Shown here: in pieces, positions 34,446 through 46,889 of the stretch
Layout of the letters: each line of letters opens with the position of its first letter
How positions within the stretch are numbered: position 1 is the first letter of the stretch
DNA from: Vicia villosa
Taxonomy: Eukaryota; Streptophyta; Magnoliopsida; Fabales; Fabaceae
DNA: 64,000 bases
Direction of reading: 5' to 3'
Assembly: GCF_029867415.1 (NCBI RefSeq)
Contig: NW_026706164.1
Coordinates: 186,001 to 250,000, forward strand
Position numbers and translations under genes: made by a program
The notes under the pieces: model-generated
The model's input: the letters and a program-made list of their open reading frames with translations, nothing else
What the model was told of the DNA's origin: nothing
Database searches by the model: none

Positions 34446-35699
34446 TGAAATTTCTTTGGTACAGTGGTAGATACAACATGTTAATACTGATGTTCCAACA
34501 TCAGAACATGACATCAAGACAGATGTTATGACATCTAATCCTGATACATAATTAAATCTACCTGTAACTTTTGCACGCATATAGATCACAGAGTGACAAC
34601 CAGCACAAATCACACATTGAGATTAATATCTCAACTCAAACAATAATGTCAAGACAGATGTCTTGACATCATCTGCTGATAGAATACATATTTACCAAAC
34701 ATAAAGATATACTGAGAACAATTGCAGAATGGTAAATAACATAGAGGAATTGTTAATCCAATTCAGTGCAACAACACCTAATCTGGGGGCTATCAAGCCA
34801 TGAAGTAAATCTGATATTAGCAGTATCAGTTCAAATCCTAAATAGTTCCAGTTTACAAATTCTCGCCAAATCACTACTCAGTGTTGCTTCTGCCTGAAGT
34901 CAACATCTAGACCTAGGAAATCGACATCCTACCTCTAATCACTACAGTGATAAATAACAGTCACACACAAATAGAAAGATTACACTTTTTAATAAAAATA
35001 CTTAGTCTTGCTTCACAGCTTCAACTAAGAATAATACTTGATCTTGTTTAAAAGTTTTGATCAAGAACAGAACTCAACTCTCATGCTTAAAAGCTTAAAG
35101 AGTAAGAACAACACCTTGACTGATAGTCAAGTAACAGACAGTCTACCACACGGTATCAAAAGATATGTGGGTGACTTGCACACACACACAAGAGACTCTC
35201 AAAACAGTAGACCTAAGACTTTCCCTAATTTACAATTGTTAAGTTTCTATTAGATTAGGTTAGGATTCTCTTTAAATAGTCTTTTGCAGTCCATAGACTT
35301 TGAAACCTTTGCCCTAATTCTTTACTTAATCCACACGTTAGGGTCTGCACCAAATTTCCATAGGTATCTTTTTTAATGTTGCAACAAATATTCAAGTTTC
35401 CTAAATTGTTCAATCAACCAATTTTAGAAACTTTAATTCTGACTTGATTTGATTCTATAGTTCCAGATTAAATCTTCTTGACCTGCGAATATTATTGAGA
35501 TATAAGTTAAAGAAATATCACAAAATCAAATCAAATCTGTCTAGATTTAAAACAGTCTGTACTCGTGTTTTGGTTCAGAATGTTATAACATCTGTTAAAA
35601 AATTTGTCTTCAATATAATCTCAAACTCTGTTGTATCAGTATAGTCAAGAATCATGTTTTAGCAAAATTGTTGTCAGCCCCAAAACCATGGAACTAACA
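34446..35699 (-). repeat. 5' LTR of the old Copia element
   Basis: About 1254 bp, diverged partner of 27991-29302; ends at ACA 35699. Confidence 0.75.
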
Positions 35700-35703
35700 A
35701 TAT

Positions 35704-36480
35704 GAAAGGTGATTTGGTAAGGTATTTTTGTAGAGTGTCGTTGCAGTTTTTTCTGTGTCAGACACTTATGTATGAAATTTGAGAGAATATGCCCTCACAC
35801 ATATGAATCAGTTAGAGAAAATTCAGGGGTGAGTGAGCTGGCTGTATTAGATAAGAATGAATGAAGAGTGTGAGCTGGCTTGCTAGTACAATTTGTTATG
35901 AGAAATTCTTTTCAGATCTCGTGAGTTCAAAAGGTTGTTATTTTTTATTCAAATCTGATTCTATATATGTAATAATGCTTGATTTACTGCCTTTCCTTCT
36001 TGACTGTACCACTGTAAAAAAATTGGCAGCTTTCCTTGAATGGGCTTTATGTGCTATCTCATTATTCCTTCTATTCTTTTTGACAGGTCACGGTTTTCTG
36101 TGCACTGTGTACCAAGGAAAATCTCTCATGGTGACACTGTAATATTGAACACCTAGTAGAATACTTGGATGTAGAACTTTAGCACTTTGATTGAAGTACA
36201 TAGGTTGTTATTGGCCACTGATTGAACTTATATTATGCAGGCTGTTGGTTATGGATGTGTAACTTTGATCCTGTAACTTGAGTGTAGTTGAATTATTGTG
36301 AACTTTGCTTGTAATTGAGAATTTTCTTTCCTTTTTTTGTAACATGCGCTTGTGCTGTATTGTGACATTATATTAATGATACAAAACTTTGGTTTCAAGA
36401 TTATCCCAAATTATGTAGTAGGTCCCTCATGAGCTTGTATATTTTTGTGTTCCTTGATGTGTACTAATGAATTCACAACC
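35704..36480. other. Spacer, no supported gene
   Basis: Mixed composition with splice-like sites and T-rich runs. A 93-codon plus frame (35861-36142) lacks recognisable domains and codon bias. It may be the 3' part of a disrupted transcription unit, but nothing proves it. Confidence 0.3.
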
Positions 36481-39400
36481 TTTAGAATGTAAAATGGCAA
36501 ATGATGATGTAAGGAAACATGTGAATTAAACGTAGTGTTCTGTTTAACTCAATCCTTATGGTAGTCCATTTGAAATTACATCTTTCATTTTGTTTTCCAA
36601 TACAAGCTTGAAATGATGTCATATGAGATGAATCTAAAAGGGAGCTCATGAAAGAAACTTGGTATTTGAAACACAATGAAATTAATATGAACTTGTTCAA
36701 AATCCAAACCATGATCAATCTCTTAAATCAAAGTTTTAGAAATGTGGATCAAAGGTTAAGACCCTAAATGATGCAATGTGATCCAAAGTTTAAAGTTTTT
36801 AACAATTGGCTCCAATTGCAACTCAAACCAAAGGCATGTGAAATATGCATGACAAAACAAATGTATATGAATGATAATTAGAGACAAAGAAATTCATTCA
36901 ACTAGTAACCTCTTCCACCCTAATAAAACCTTTTAATTTATGAATGCTCATAAAATACCATGACCAAATAGATATGGTCATCATATGCACATGAATGATG
37001 AATGAATGGTTAGATGGGAAATCAAAATTATTGACTCTGATTTATGCCCATGAAATTTAAATGTCTATACCTAATGGCATGGATGAATGGACAGAGTAAC
37101 GGACCGGGTATTAAAAAGCCAAATTTTTTGTCTCTTGATTATGCAAATGGGATGATGATGCACTGTGAGATAACTTCTGTTGTCTCTTTTTTTTTTTTCT
37201 TCTTTTTACTGGTATATGATATAAGAGACATGCTCTGTGGGAATTATGGAAAAGACTCACAAAGAAAAATTGAATTAAGGATTAAAGACTTGTTGGGAAA
37301 TAGCAAGATATATTCTAGAAATTCGTCAGAATAAACATGTATATCCAGCAGAACATGGAATAAGAGGGACAAACCCTAGAAATATAGGACATACATCTAG
37401 AAGAACATTAGATACAAAAGGGATTACACTCTGGAAAATACAATCAAAAACATCTAGAAAAGCATTAGATGTGGATGAAACCGAATCTGAAGGTACAATC
37501 AAGACAAGAAATCTATTTACCATAAATTTTACTGGGAAAAAGTCAAGGACGTCTAGAAAAGAATTGGATTTCACTAGGGAAAAGGTGACAATCATCGGAG
37601 ATATTCACAAAAGAATTGAATAAACTCTGGAAAGCAATCAGGATCAAACATCAGAGGCATTCAAAAAAACATTGAATGAACTCTAGAAAACAACATAAAT
37701 AAATGTCAGAGATATTTAAAAAAAAATTATTGAATAAGCTCTGGAAAACATAACCAATCATCAAATACATTCAAAAGAGCATTGAAGTCATCCTGAAAAT
37801 TATTGGATGAACAGGAGACAAACTCGAGAGTGTCTAGAAAAGCATTGGACCGAGTTGTTAACCAAATTCAGAGATATATTGAAGACATCCAGAAAAGTAT
37901 TGGATGAGGACAATGATTCTAAAGATACATCTGAAACATTCAGAAAAGCGTTGAATATACGGGAACAGGTTTTGATGAAACATACGAAACATTCAGAAAA
38001 ACATTGAATATACGGAAACAAGTTCTGGAAAAAACATCAGAACAAATAAAACAGATCCGGAAAAACATCTGAACGACAAACTTATCTGGAAAAACATCGG
38101 ATAGACAAAGCAATGTTTTGGAAAAACATTAGAACGATAAACACATCCTGAAAAAACATCGGATAGACACAAACAGCTGAACCTCAAAGGAGATGATATT
38201 TGTTTTGGTAAGTGTCAAGTAAGTTGTACTTTAACCACAAGACCTTTGGGAAATGTAAATGAGCACGAAACACTCTTAGAGCTTTGCATGATATTGAGTT
38301 TTGTTTTTATGCATGATATATGAATGATCAATGCAATGCAATTGTTTATGAAGACTAAGGTATACTCTTTTGTGAGAGGTAAGGTTGGGACTCTGATTCC
38401 TCAACACAGAAAACTCTGCCAACTCTGCTTCTCAGAAAATGTTTTGAACACACTTCTGCCACAATTGTTAATTGTAACAGACTGATGACCCTTTGAAGAA
38501 GGACTAATGAGATATGCTTGGGGATACTTGAAGTAGACTTCCCCATACTAGATGATTCTTGTAGGTTAACTGATCATTGCTTTAATTTAACTGATTCTTG
38601 AAATAACTACTTTACTGTGCACTTGCAATACTTGCTCCAACATGAGTCTAGAAGGAAATTTTCGCTTAGTTACCAATCTTGAACAAGATCTTGAAGTGAT
38701 ATTCAACACGATTTTGGAATCAATTGCCCCTGATAGGATCACTAATCAAGTTTCTCAACTGTCTGAACTTCCTTAAAGATGAGTGCTTGTTTACAAATAA
38801 AATTATTCATTCAAAATGGTAATTTTAGTGCAATGCTCGAGCAATTTTTGAAATCAAAATCATTACTGGAATGATATTATTGATGTATAACAAATGGATC
38901 ACTGGTCAAAATACAATGGTTTAGACATTCAGAGTGAAAGATAATGCAAATGTATAATACCAAAAAAATTTATTTGCAAAAATCTTTTGGAGTCAAATTT
39001 ACGCAACCTTGTTGTAGTATGCTTTCAAAATAAAACCTAGCTTCAATTAGGTCTTTTGAGGGTTGTAACGTGGCATGGTTCACGATTTTTAAAACGAATG
39101 ATATAAGGCTCAAAATTTAATTTTAACCCACCTCATTCTTCATGATGATCTCCAGTCCTACGCTCAGTTAATTCAACTTATGCATTCATGTTCCGAAAGA
39201 CTTTAAGAATTTGCAACAGTCATATGATGATGGCTCAAAAGCCAAGGGATTTTTGAGATGGCAATCACTTCTTTCTTTTGATAGTCATAACATTTTGTTA
39301 TTTTTGTTGAGGACTTTTGGTGACTTATTTTGATTTTTCTTTTATTATCCCTAACTTTTGCCTGAATTGTTTCTTTTGAGCTTATAGTCAGAGGGATGCC

Positions 39401-39890
39401 CTAATTTTTTTCCCAACTCGCTTTTTATATTTTGACTTAGCGGGCTTTTTCTCTTTCAGGGTATTTGGAAAGATAGTGACTACCAGGCTTATTGGTTAAT
39501 GAGAACCATCATTGTCATTTTTTGATTGACACCTCTAACACTTCTTTGGATGTGGGTGGGGGAAAGCTTGCGATTGAAACATTCATTGAAAGGTGTATGG
39601 AATGATTCTTTTGAAATTGAATGCACGTCCAATTTAACTGATAACTACCCTATCCTAGGTTAATATTAGGGTTTTTTCATACATAAAGAAACACCAACTT
39701 CTAGGCTCAAAGGGGTTGACTAGGAATTAACTACCTTATTTCTCTAGTGTTTGAAAATTTGAAACAATGTCTTACATCATCAACAAAGTTTTATTTGAAA
39801 GCATACCGATCAATAATTTGGGTATTTTGTTTTCATCATTCTTCCTCCGATCTTTGCTTAAACAAAATTTTGATGAAGAAAAACGAAGGG
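36480..39890. repeat. Decayed non-coding repeat, possibly Ogre-like Ty3 untranslated DNA
   Basis: Phrases such as 'gcatgatatatgaatgatcaatgcaatgcaa' fragments and long non-coding purine-rich tracts resemble the untranslated parts of giant Ty3 elements of legumes. The family assignment is a weak inference. It contains the degenerate array at 37320-38180. Confidence 0.3.
37320..38180. repeat. Degenerate array of an 'acatctagaaaagcattgga' motif
   Basis: At least ten variants of CATCTAGAAAAGCATTGGAT recur at irregular 50-100-bp spacing (for example near 37390, 37450, 37550, 37600, 37660, 37830, 37890, 37940, 37990). Divergence and spacing suggest an old tandem array rather than a CRISPR or gene. 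Confidence 0.6.
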
Positions 39891-39891
39891 A

Positions 39892-39898
<7 letters not shown>

Positions 39899-39931
<33 letters not shown>
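39899..39931. repeat. (TG)n microsatellite
   Basis: About 16 uninterrupted TG units. Confidence 0.95.
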
Positions 39932-39934
<3 letters not shown>

Positions 39935-40084
39935 AAAAGAAAGCATAAACATGTACATAATGGATATGAATGAACTTATTCGAAATATGCAACACTCATT
40001 TTATTAAAATTAAAATTCAGAAACAAACAAGTTTGAAAGCAAAAAATACAAACAAGGAAATTGCAAACAGAAAGGAAAAATGGC

Positions 40085-42900
40085 CTAGTAAATAATCTTC
40101 ATTTCCCCTTTCTGCATACCCCTCAGGATTGTTTCATCTATATCTCCATACAAGAAAGAAGTTTTCACATCCACTTGTTCCAGTTCTAGGTCGAACTGTG
40201 CTACCATGGCAAGTAACATTCGAATGGACTTGTGCTTCACAATAGGAGAGAACACATCATTAAAGTTAACACCTTCTTTCTGAGTGAAACCCCTTGCAAC
40301 CAATCTTGCCTCGTGTCTTTTCGACGTCACTCCTTCGATTCCTTCCTTGACTTTGAAAATCCACTTACAACTGACTAATCTGGCTCCAGCTGGTTTTTTG
40401 ATTAGTTCCCAAGTGTGGTTATCATGATAAGATTTCATCTCATCATCCATGGACTTTAGCCATTCAGTCTTATTTTGACTTCTCATAACTTCCTTATAGT
40501 CTCTAGGTTCTTCATCTAGAACCTCACTTGTAAACATTAAGGCATAAGCTATGAGATCTACATACCCAAGTCTTATAGGTGGTTTGATGACTCTTATAGG
40601 CCTATCTCTTCCCAACAGGTGGTCATCGACAATTTCCTCAGTATCTTCAGCATATTGAGCTTCTTCTTCAACTTGATTTATGATACGCAATTCAATATCG
40701 ACATGCTCCACCTCAACAGGAATCTCTTCCTGTTCCAGATCATATTCAGATATCTCTGCACTTCGTCCAACGTCATCAGTTTTCTTGAAAGACATCTCAG
40801 CTTCATTGAAAACTACATCTCCACTAATGATACACCTTCTGTTACATGGCTCAATGCACCATAGCCTATAAGCTTTGACTTCTTTAGGGTATCCCGTGAA
40901 CATGCATCTTAGAGCTTTAGGTTTGACCTTATCTTTCCTAATGTGAGCATATGCTACACAACCAAATACTCTAAGTTTGTCGAGATCTGGTGGATGTCCC
41001 AACCAAACATCTTCAGGTGTCTTCATGTCTAACGCAATCAAAGGACATCTGTTTATCAAATATGTTGTTTTCGAAACAGCCTCTACCCAAAATACCTTCT
41101 TTAACTTAGCACGAGTCAACATGCATCTAACTCTTTCAATATTGGTTCGATTAAACCTTTCAGCCAAATCATTGTGTTGGGGAGTACCTGTATTAGTTAT
41201 ATGCCTGGTAATACCAGAGGCTGCACAAAAACTGTCAAATGCCTCATTGCAAAATTCAAGGCCAGTGTTAGTTCTCAACCTCTTGACCTTTCTGGCGATC
41301 TGATTTTCGACCAGAGTCTTCCAACTTTTGAAATTCTAAAAAGTTTCATCCTTAATATTTTGGATGAACACCCATAACTTTCTGGAATAATCATCAACTA
41401 TGGATAGAAAATACTTTGCTCCTGAATGTAAGGGACACCTTGCAGGGCCCCAAAGATCAGCAAGGATGTAATCAAGGGTCCATGTGTTCTTTGTTTGTAT
41501 TTATTGAACTTCACTCTACAAGATTTTTCAAGTACACATGGTTCACAAAACTTCAGCTTTTCGACTTTGTCTCCACCAAGCAGATTTTGTTTCCCCAGTT
41601 TGACCAGACCCCTTTCACTGACATGGTCCAATCTCATGTGCCAAATTTGTGTTTCCAACAAAGGTTTCATGGATGCAACATCTGCAAAACCACTTACAAC
41701 TTCAGGCTCTAGGGTATACAAGCCTTGTTTCTTCACGCATCTCAAGACTTCCTTCGACCCTTTCATGACTCTTAGGATACTTTTATCTCCTTGAAAAATA
41801 TATCCTTTCTTTTCAAATTCACCAAGAGAAATCAAATTCATCTTCAAATCAGGTACATACCTGACTTCAATCAACAAACTTATTGACTCATCATGGAGCT
41901 TGAATCTCACAGATCTAACACCTGCAATCTTGCAAGCTTTGTTGTTTCCCAATAATATAGATCCACCATCTTGATCACATACTTCCTTAAACAAGTCTTT
42001 ATTTGGAGTCATGTGTCAAGTGCAACCTAAATCCATTATCCACTCCTTACTCGAGTTGCTTCTTGAAACCACAAGAACGTCAGATGAGTCGAAATCATCT
42101 TGAAAAATGGTTGTATTTCCATTATCCTTTCCTCCATGATCTTTTAGGAGTTTAGGAAATACCTTTCTTGTATGACCCTCCTTCTTATAGTGATAACATC
42201 GAATACCAGATGCATCACCATTATAATACTTCTGCTGACTTTTACCCTTCTTTTTGTCAAACTTGACATCTCTCTTTGTGAATTTTGCCTTAACCGACAG
42301 GCCTTCACCAGGCAAAGATGGTTGTGCTCCTTTCGTTTGTTCAAATCCTTAGAATACAAGGCTGATTGAACTTCTTCAAAGGTCAGAGACTCTCTTACAT
42401 ACAAGAGGGTTTCCTTGAAGTTAGCATGAGAATATGGTAAAGCTCACAACAACAACAACGCATGATCTTTATCATCGATATTGACATCGATATTTTCATG
42501 ATTAAGAATCATATTGCTAAACATATCCAACTGATCAGCCAAGACTTTGTCTTCACTCATCTTGAATTAATACAGAGCTTGCTTCCAGTAGAGGTGATTG
42601 ACCAATAATTGGTCATGTATAAACTTTGGAGTTTCACCCATAAACCTGGTGCCTTTGTATCCTTCGAAACCTGTGGAGAACCTTGTCACCAGGGCTCAAC
42701 AAAATAGCGTTATGGACTTTCTCTATCATGGTCGTCTTCTCCCTCTCTATTAATGTAGCGTCCATGGTTGTGACTTCCTTCAACACTTCTAAACAACCCT
42801 GCTGAGTCAGTAGCGCTTTCATCTTCAAGCGCTACAGACCAAAATCGTTCACTCCTGTGAAATTTTTTATCTCATACTTTGTTGAAGAAATTATTCTCCA
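40085..42900 (-). pseudogene. Decayed Ty1/Copia gag-pol (Tork-like), 3'-truncated
   Basis: Read on the minus strand from about 42900: gag start (FTGVNDFGL, stop, RLKMKALLTQQGC); a degraded zinc knuckle (CYHYKKEGHTRKVF, with two cysteines lost); GAG-pre-integrase zinc region (HMRLDHVSERG ... FCEPC) in 42012-41398; then a 397-residue frame (41278-40085) with integrase and the start of RT. The integrase motif reads MRTNTGLEF where an Asp is expected after RT, so a catalytic residue is lost; the Glu in LAERFNRT is kept. The RT region runs through ARLVARGFTQKEG and DVKTSFLYGD and breaks off before the YVDD site. Several stops and frame changes. No LTRs were recognised. Confidence 0.85.
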
Positions 42901-44199
42901 CTCTCACCACACATATTTTTTTTGAAAACGATGTTAGAATAACAAAGTATAATCAGTTTCTTTATCGGTAAGAAACACACAAGGGTAAAAAAGAGGGAAG
43001 CAAGAAGAACACAATGAATTAGTTATAAACTGCTACTCTTTACTTTCTCTTTGAAACAAGATTACAAGTGTTACAGAAGAACAAATAATCCCTCTCACCC
43101 TAATTAGGATTCGCACTATGCAATGATGAGAGACTAGTATGTTATTTATAAGAAAACTAACACACTAAGCTAATGGGCTTCTTCACACAAGCTCATTACA
43201 CAAGCTAACCTAGAGAACAAGCTAACTTAAACAATTTGACATAACAAATAGGCCCAATTCGACATGCTAACAATCCTAGCATACTTCGACTACATCATGA
43301 GAATAGACTTTGACGACATGCTATGAACCTGCTGAAATATCGAACCAAGAAGCTATCCTTTGACCATACTAGAGTTCGATCCAATATCTCACAAAAATTA
43401 ATTAGAGTTTTAATTAATTTAAATAAATAAAAAAAGAACCGAAAGAACTATGAATCGAGTAAAAAACGAGTGTGCGCATAGATGAGAAAATAAAATAAGC
43501 ATATCAAGTTTAACTACGCGCAATAAAGTTCTATATAACAATCAGGTTCATATCAAAATTGCAGTTAGAAATACTTACGTGAACGTGCGCAAAGCCGAAA
43601 AAAATTAAATGAGCACACCAAGATGACTTACGTGCATCGTAGTACCGTAAATAGTCTGGTGCAGGTTCAAACTTGAAAAATTTTTCCGCAGATTTTACAC
43701 GCGATTGGAAAATTAATCAATCAGCCTGTCTATAAAATTGAAATTTTATTTTAAGCACAACAGAGTTAGTTTCCTGAAGTTTTTAGAAAAGTCGGGACAA
43801 AATTGGGATATGACAGCTATTTCACAACTGTCATTGGATGATATGCAAATTCCAAATGATTATGTCGCAACCACAATATCTTAATACCATGTGATTATAT
43901 CGCAATCACAATATACAGAATGTGTTTCCATACAAGCTAGTTCAATTCACAATTGGATCATCGTTAACCATTCATGCCATCCGACACTATTTATAAATGG
44001 AACAATCCATCTATACCAACTAATCACTCATGGATACACATTGAGGCACCTATTACATTCGAGCATTTCAACCTAAGTTATTTACCATAACCTAAGTTAT
44101 CTTTCTAATTCATTCCCCTAGTCACAAACCTAGGTTCATCCTCATTCATTATCATGTGTTTTACTCAATTATCATACAATCAACAAAATCAATTTAATC
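42901..44199. other. AT-rich spacer, possible degraded LTR of the Copia relic
   Basis: No gene. The first 400 bp may be the old LTR or leader of the Copia relic, but no second copy was found to prove it. Confidence 0.3.
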
Positions 44200-45100
44200 A
44201 TGGCATGGTTTACAAAATACAAACGTATCTTAATATGGTTCATAAACACACATAATAGTCATCATCAATAGGACTTTTGAAATAAAGGTTCCTCATCAAG
44301 TAGGACTTTCGGAACAAAGTTTCCTTGCCAAAGGACTTTCAGAATAAAGGTTCCTCACTAATATCCAACCAATAATTGGAACACAAGCATACATGATAGT
44401 ATAACATCACCAATCAAGTAATATTTGACATTCATATAAGGTTTCCTCACAAGTTCTTCAATTAAATTGCTAACTAAGCTTTAAGCGAACCTTTCATGCA
44501 ACCTGCCTCAGCCTAAGCTAATCCGCTTACACGCCACATATTAAGTGCGCATCTGATCATTCTATGATGGGTTTAACCGGACCAAACAGGGAATTATAGT
44601 GGAATGCAAACATAGAAGCTCCATTATATTATAGCTCTCTGCGTTAGCTTTCCAACGCATCTGACTGCGTCTCATTTTCTAATTCGAATCACTCCTAGAA
44701 AAGGGTTTTTCTATAAAATTTTAACCTCTGATTCAAATAGGTTAAAACCTTAATTCGAATCAAACCTATTAGAGCTTAATTTCTCAGTTTTCTTTCGAAA
44801 AAAATCACCTATAAACCCATCATCTTTAACCTCTAACCATCCAAACCATATCCAATAATAATATAACATATTCAAGCATTTCATACCATGAAATTCATCA
44901 TCCTACAAGGATATAAAGACAAATATGTTTTCCTCACTTCTTAACCTCATAACTCTATAACCATAACAATACAACTCATGTTATCAACATGTCATAACAA
45001 GCGAGGAACAACAACAACAACAACAACAACATATTTTCCTTGTATGATTTCTCAACATGAACTTAACATCAATCCAACGTCAACTTAGAGCCTTGAGGGA
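44200..45100 (-). repeat. Probable decayed Ty3 solo LTR
   Basis: Contains on the minus strand a phrase like 'gttggaaagctaacgcagagagc', similar in layout to the 'gttagaaagctaacgagatg' segment of the Ty3 LTR at 1539. An (AAC)n run lies at 45007-45030. Boundaries were not found. Confidence 0.35.
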
Positions 45101-45289
45101 AGAGTCTTGAGAATAACAATTTAGAGTCGTTGCCATGACTTAAAAGCTTAGAGATGGTTTTGTTGGGATTTTGAGATGTTGGCCAATGTTATGAGTGTTG
45201 CTAGTGGCAATAAGAATAGTAATTTTTAGTCCGTCGAGAAGTCCCCTGAATTTGAGATTTTTAGGAGAAAACTAGCCGCTGATAGCTTG

Positions 45290-46140
45290 TGGTGAGAGGT
45301 CGAAATAAGTGTCTTCTGAAACAGATGCAGGAGAAATCACTTCATAACTTTCAGTTGGCTCTTGTGTGTTTGATTGATCTTCATCAACCATTAACAGTAG
45401 AAATTTTCATGTTGAGCATTTATGGTCAGGTATAAATTTCTCATCACAATTAAAGCACAAGCCTTGAGCCCGAAGTTCTTCTCTTTGAGTTGGTGTGATT
45501 CTTTTTATGGGAAAACGGTTTGGTGTTGGGTTTGATAAAGGTTGGGCTTGTGGCTTAGGAAGGGAAGTAGTGGTTGAGGGTAGTGTCCAGTGTTTTAGTG
45601 TAATGTTGTTCTGGATTGGTGGGGTAATTGGACGAGTTTTTTGCTTTGGTGAATTTGGTTTTGAAATATTTGAGCTTAGCTTCGATGAGTTTAGCCATGC
45701 CCATTGCTTGGGAAACTGAGTAGGGGTATAGAATGGTTAATTTATTACGAATTTTAAGAATTAAACCAGAAATAAAATAGTTGAGAAGGACATCATGTGG
45801 AAGCCCCGTGACTCAGTTACCCGATTTTTCAAAATTGGCTTGATATTCAAAGACAGTAACATGTTGTCTTAGATTAAAAAATTTGGGCTTGGTAATCCTC
45901 GTAGATTGAGGGCCCAAAGCAAAGTTCTAGGGCTCTTGCAAAGGATGGTCAATCTGCTAGTTCATGGTTTTGGAACATCTACTTATACCATCCTAAAGCA
46001 TCTCTTTTCATGTAAAATGCTGCCATATAAAGACGATTTTCATAGAGAATATTATAAAAAGAAACAAATTATTCAGCCTAGAATAACCATTCTAAAGCAT
46101 TGTTGCCATAAAAAAAAATGCTTAGTTCGATTTTAAGGGT
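45290..46140 (-). pseudogene. Decayed Ty3/gypsy gag relic
   Basis: On the minus strand, scattered in-frame pieces read YFISGLILKIRNKL, SQAMGMAKLIEAKLKYFK and GLCFNCDEKFIPDHKC. These follow the order of the gag C-terminus and its CX2CX4HX4C-like zinc knuckle found in many plant Ty3 elements. Stops interrupt throughout. The 74- and 76-codon plus frames here are shadows. Confidence 0.65.
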
Positions 46141-46676
46141 TTGAAAAGATAGTTGTGTGGTCGTAAAACTTTAAGGGAATGATGGAAATATATATTGATT
46201 AGGGATATAATTTGGGGGAAAAGGGGATTCAAGTTACCACATACAAGTTTCAAAAGTTTGCTTTTAACATTGTTCAGATCTGCACTTCCTCTAAAAGCAG
46301 TCCCAAACAACAACATTTACACTACACACCATAATAACACACAAGGTTATGTAACAATACAAACCAGCAAAAGCCCAACACATGACACAATGAAAAGAAA
46401 GAAAACGAAACTAACCAAAAGGAGAAACAAACTCAGATCTGCAGCAATCGTTTGTGCCTCACATCATCTCGCCGGAACACCACCTCCAATCACTTGCCAC
46501 TGCGCATCAAAGAACACCACTGCATAGAAACAAAAAATTTAACCAGTTCAATAGGAAACTCATGAGATAAGAAATACGAATATGGAATTGATTTTTTTTT
46601 TTAGATGGTAGTGGCCATAGATATGACGGAATAAGAGGGCGAGAAACAAGTTTTGAAATTTGAATAAAATGGGATG
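46141..46676. other. Spacer, no supported gene
   Basis: A 110-codon plus frame (46195-46527) has no recognisable domain. Nothing else seen. Confidence 0.3.
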
Positions 46677-46889
46677 TTAGAGCATCCACATCCATACCAC
46701 CCAATTTGGTGGTATAAATGGACCCCACTTAATATAATATATTATTTCACACTTCTCAATTATTTAAACCACTAATTAAAATTTGTAAATATCCATACTA
46801 CCCATCTAAAAACTTAAAATGGGTCCCACTAATCACATAATATACACTAAAAAATTGAAAAGCACCGTAGCATTATTTGGATATGGTGG

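Larger units (their letters stand above)
27991..35699 (-). mobile_element. Old, decayed SIRE-type Copia retrotransposon hosting two later insertions
   Basis: LTRs at 27991-29302 and 34446-35699, minus orientation, starting TGTTAGTTCCATG and ending AAATTTCA, roughly 85% alike by eye. A decayed primer-binding region (AAGAGCAGGCACC) lies below 34446 and a purine tract (minus: AAAAGGGGGAGATTG) above 29302. Gag remnants in several broken frames at 33600-34240 include DTWDILKSTHKETSK and SLNSKLE phrases typical of this family; pol is largely unrecognisable. No matching 5-bp duplication was found. A 770-bp MITE (30466-31235) and a Cassandra element (32204-33022) sit inside. A 73-codon minus frame (30286-30065) may be a remnant of an extra ORF. 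Confidence 0.8.

Noticed and set aside
35861..36142. 93-codon plus-strand ORF
   Set aside because: No domain, no splice or promoter support; composition like surrounding non-coding DNA.
46195..46527. 110-codon plus-strand ORF
   Set aside because: No recognisable domain, low complexity and next to Ty3 gag debris.
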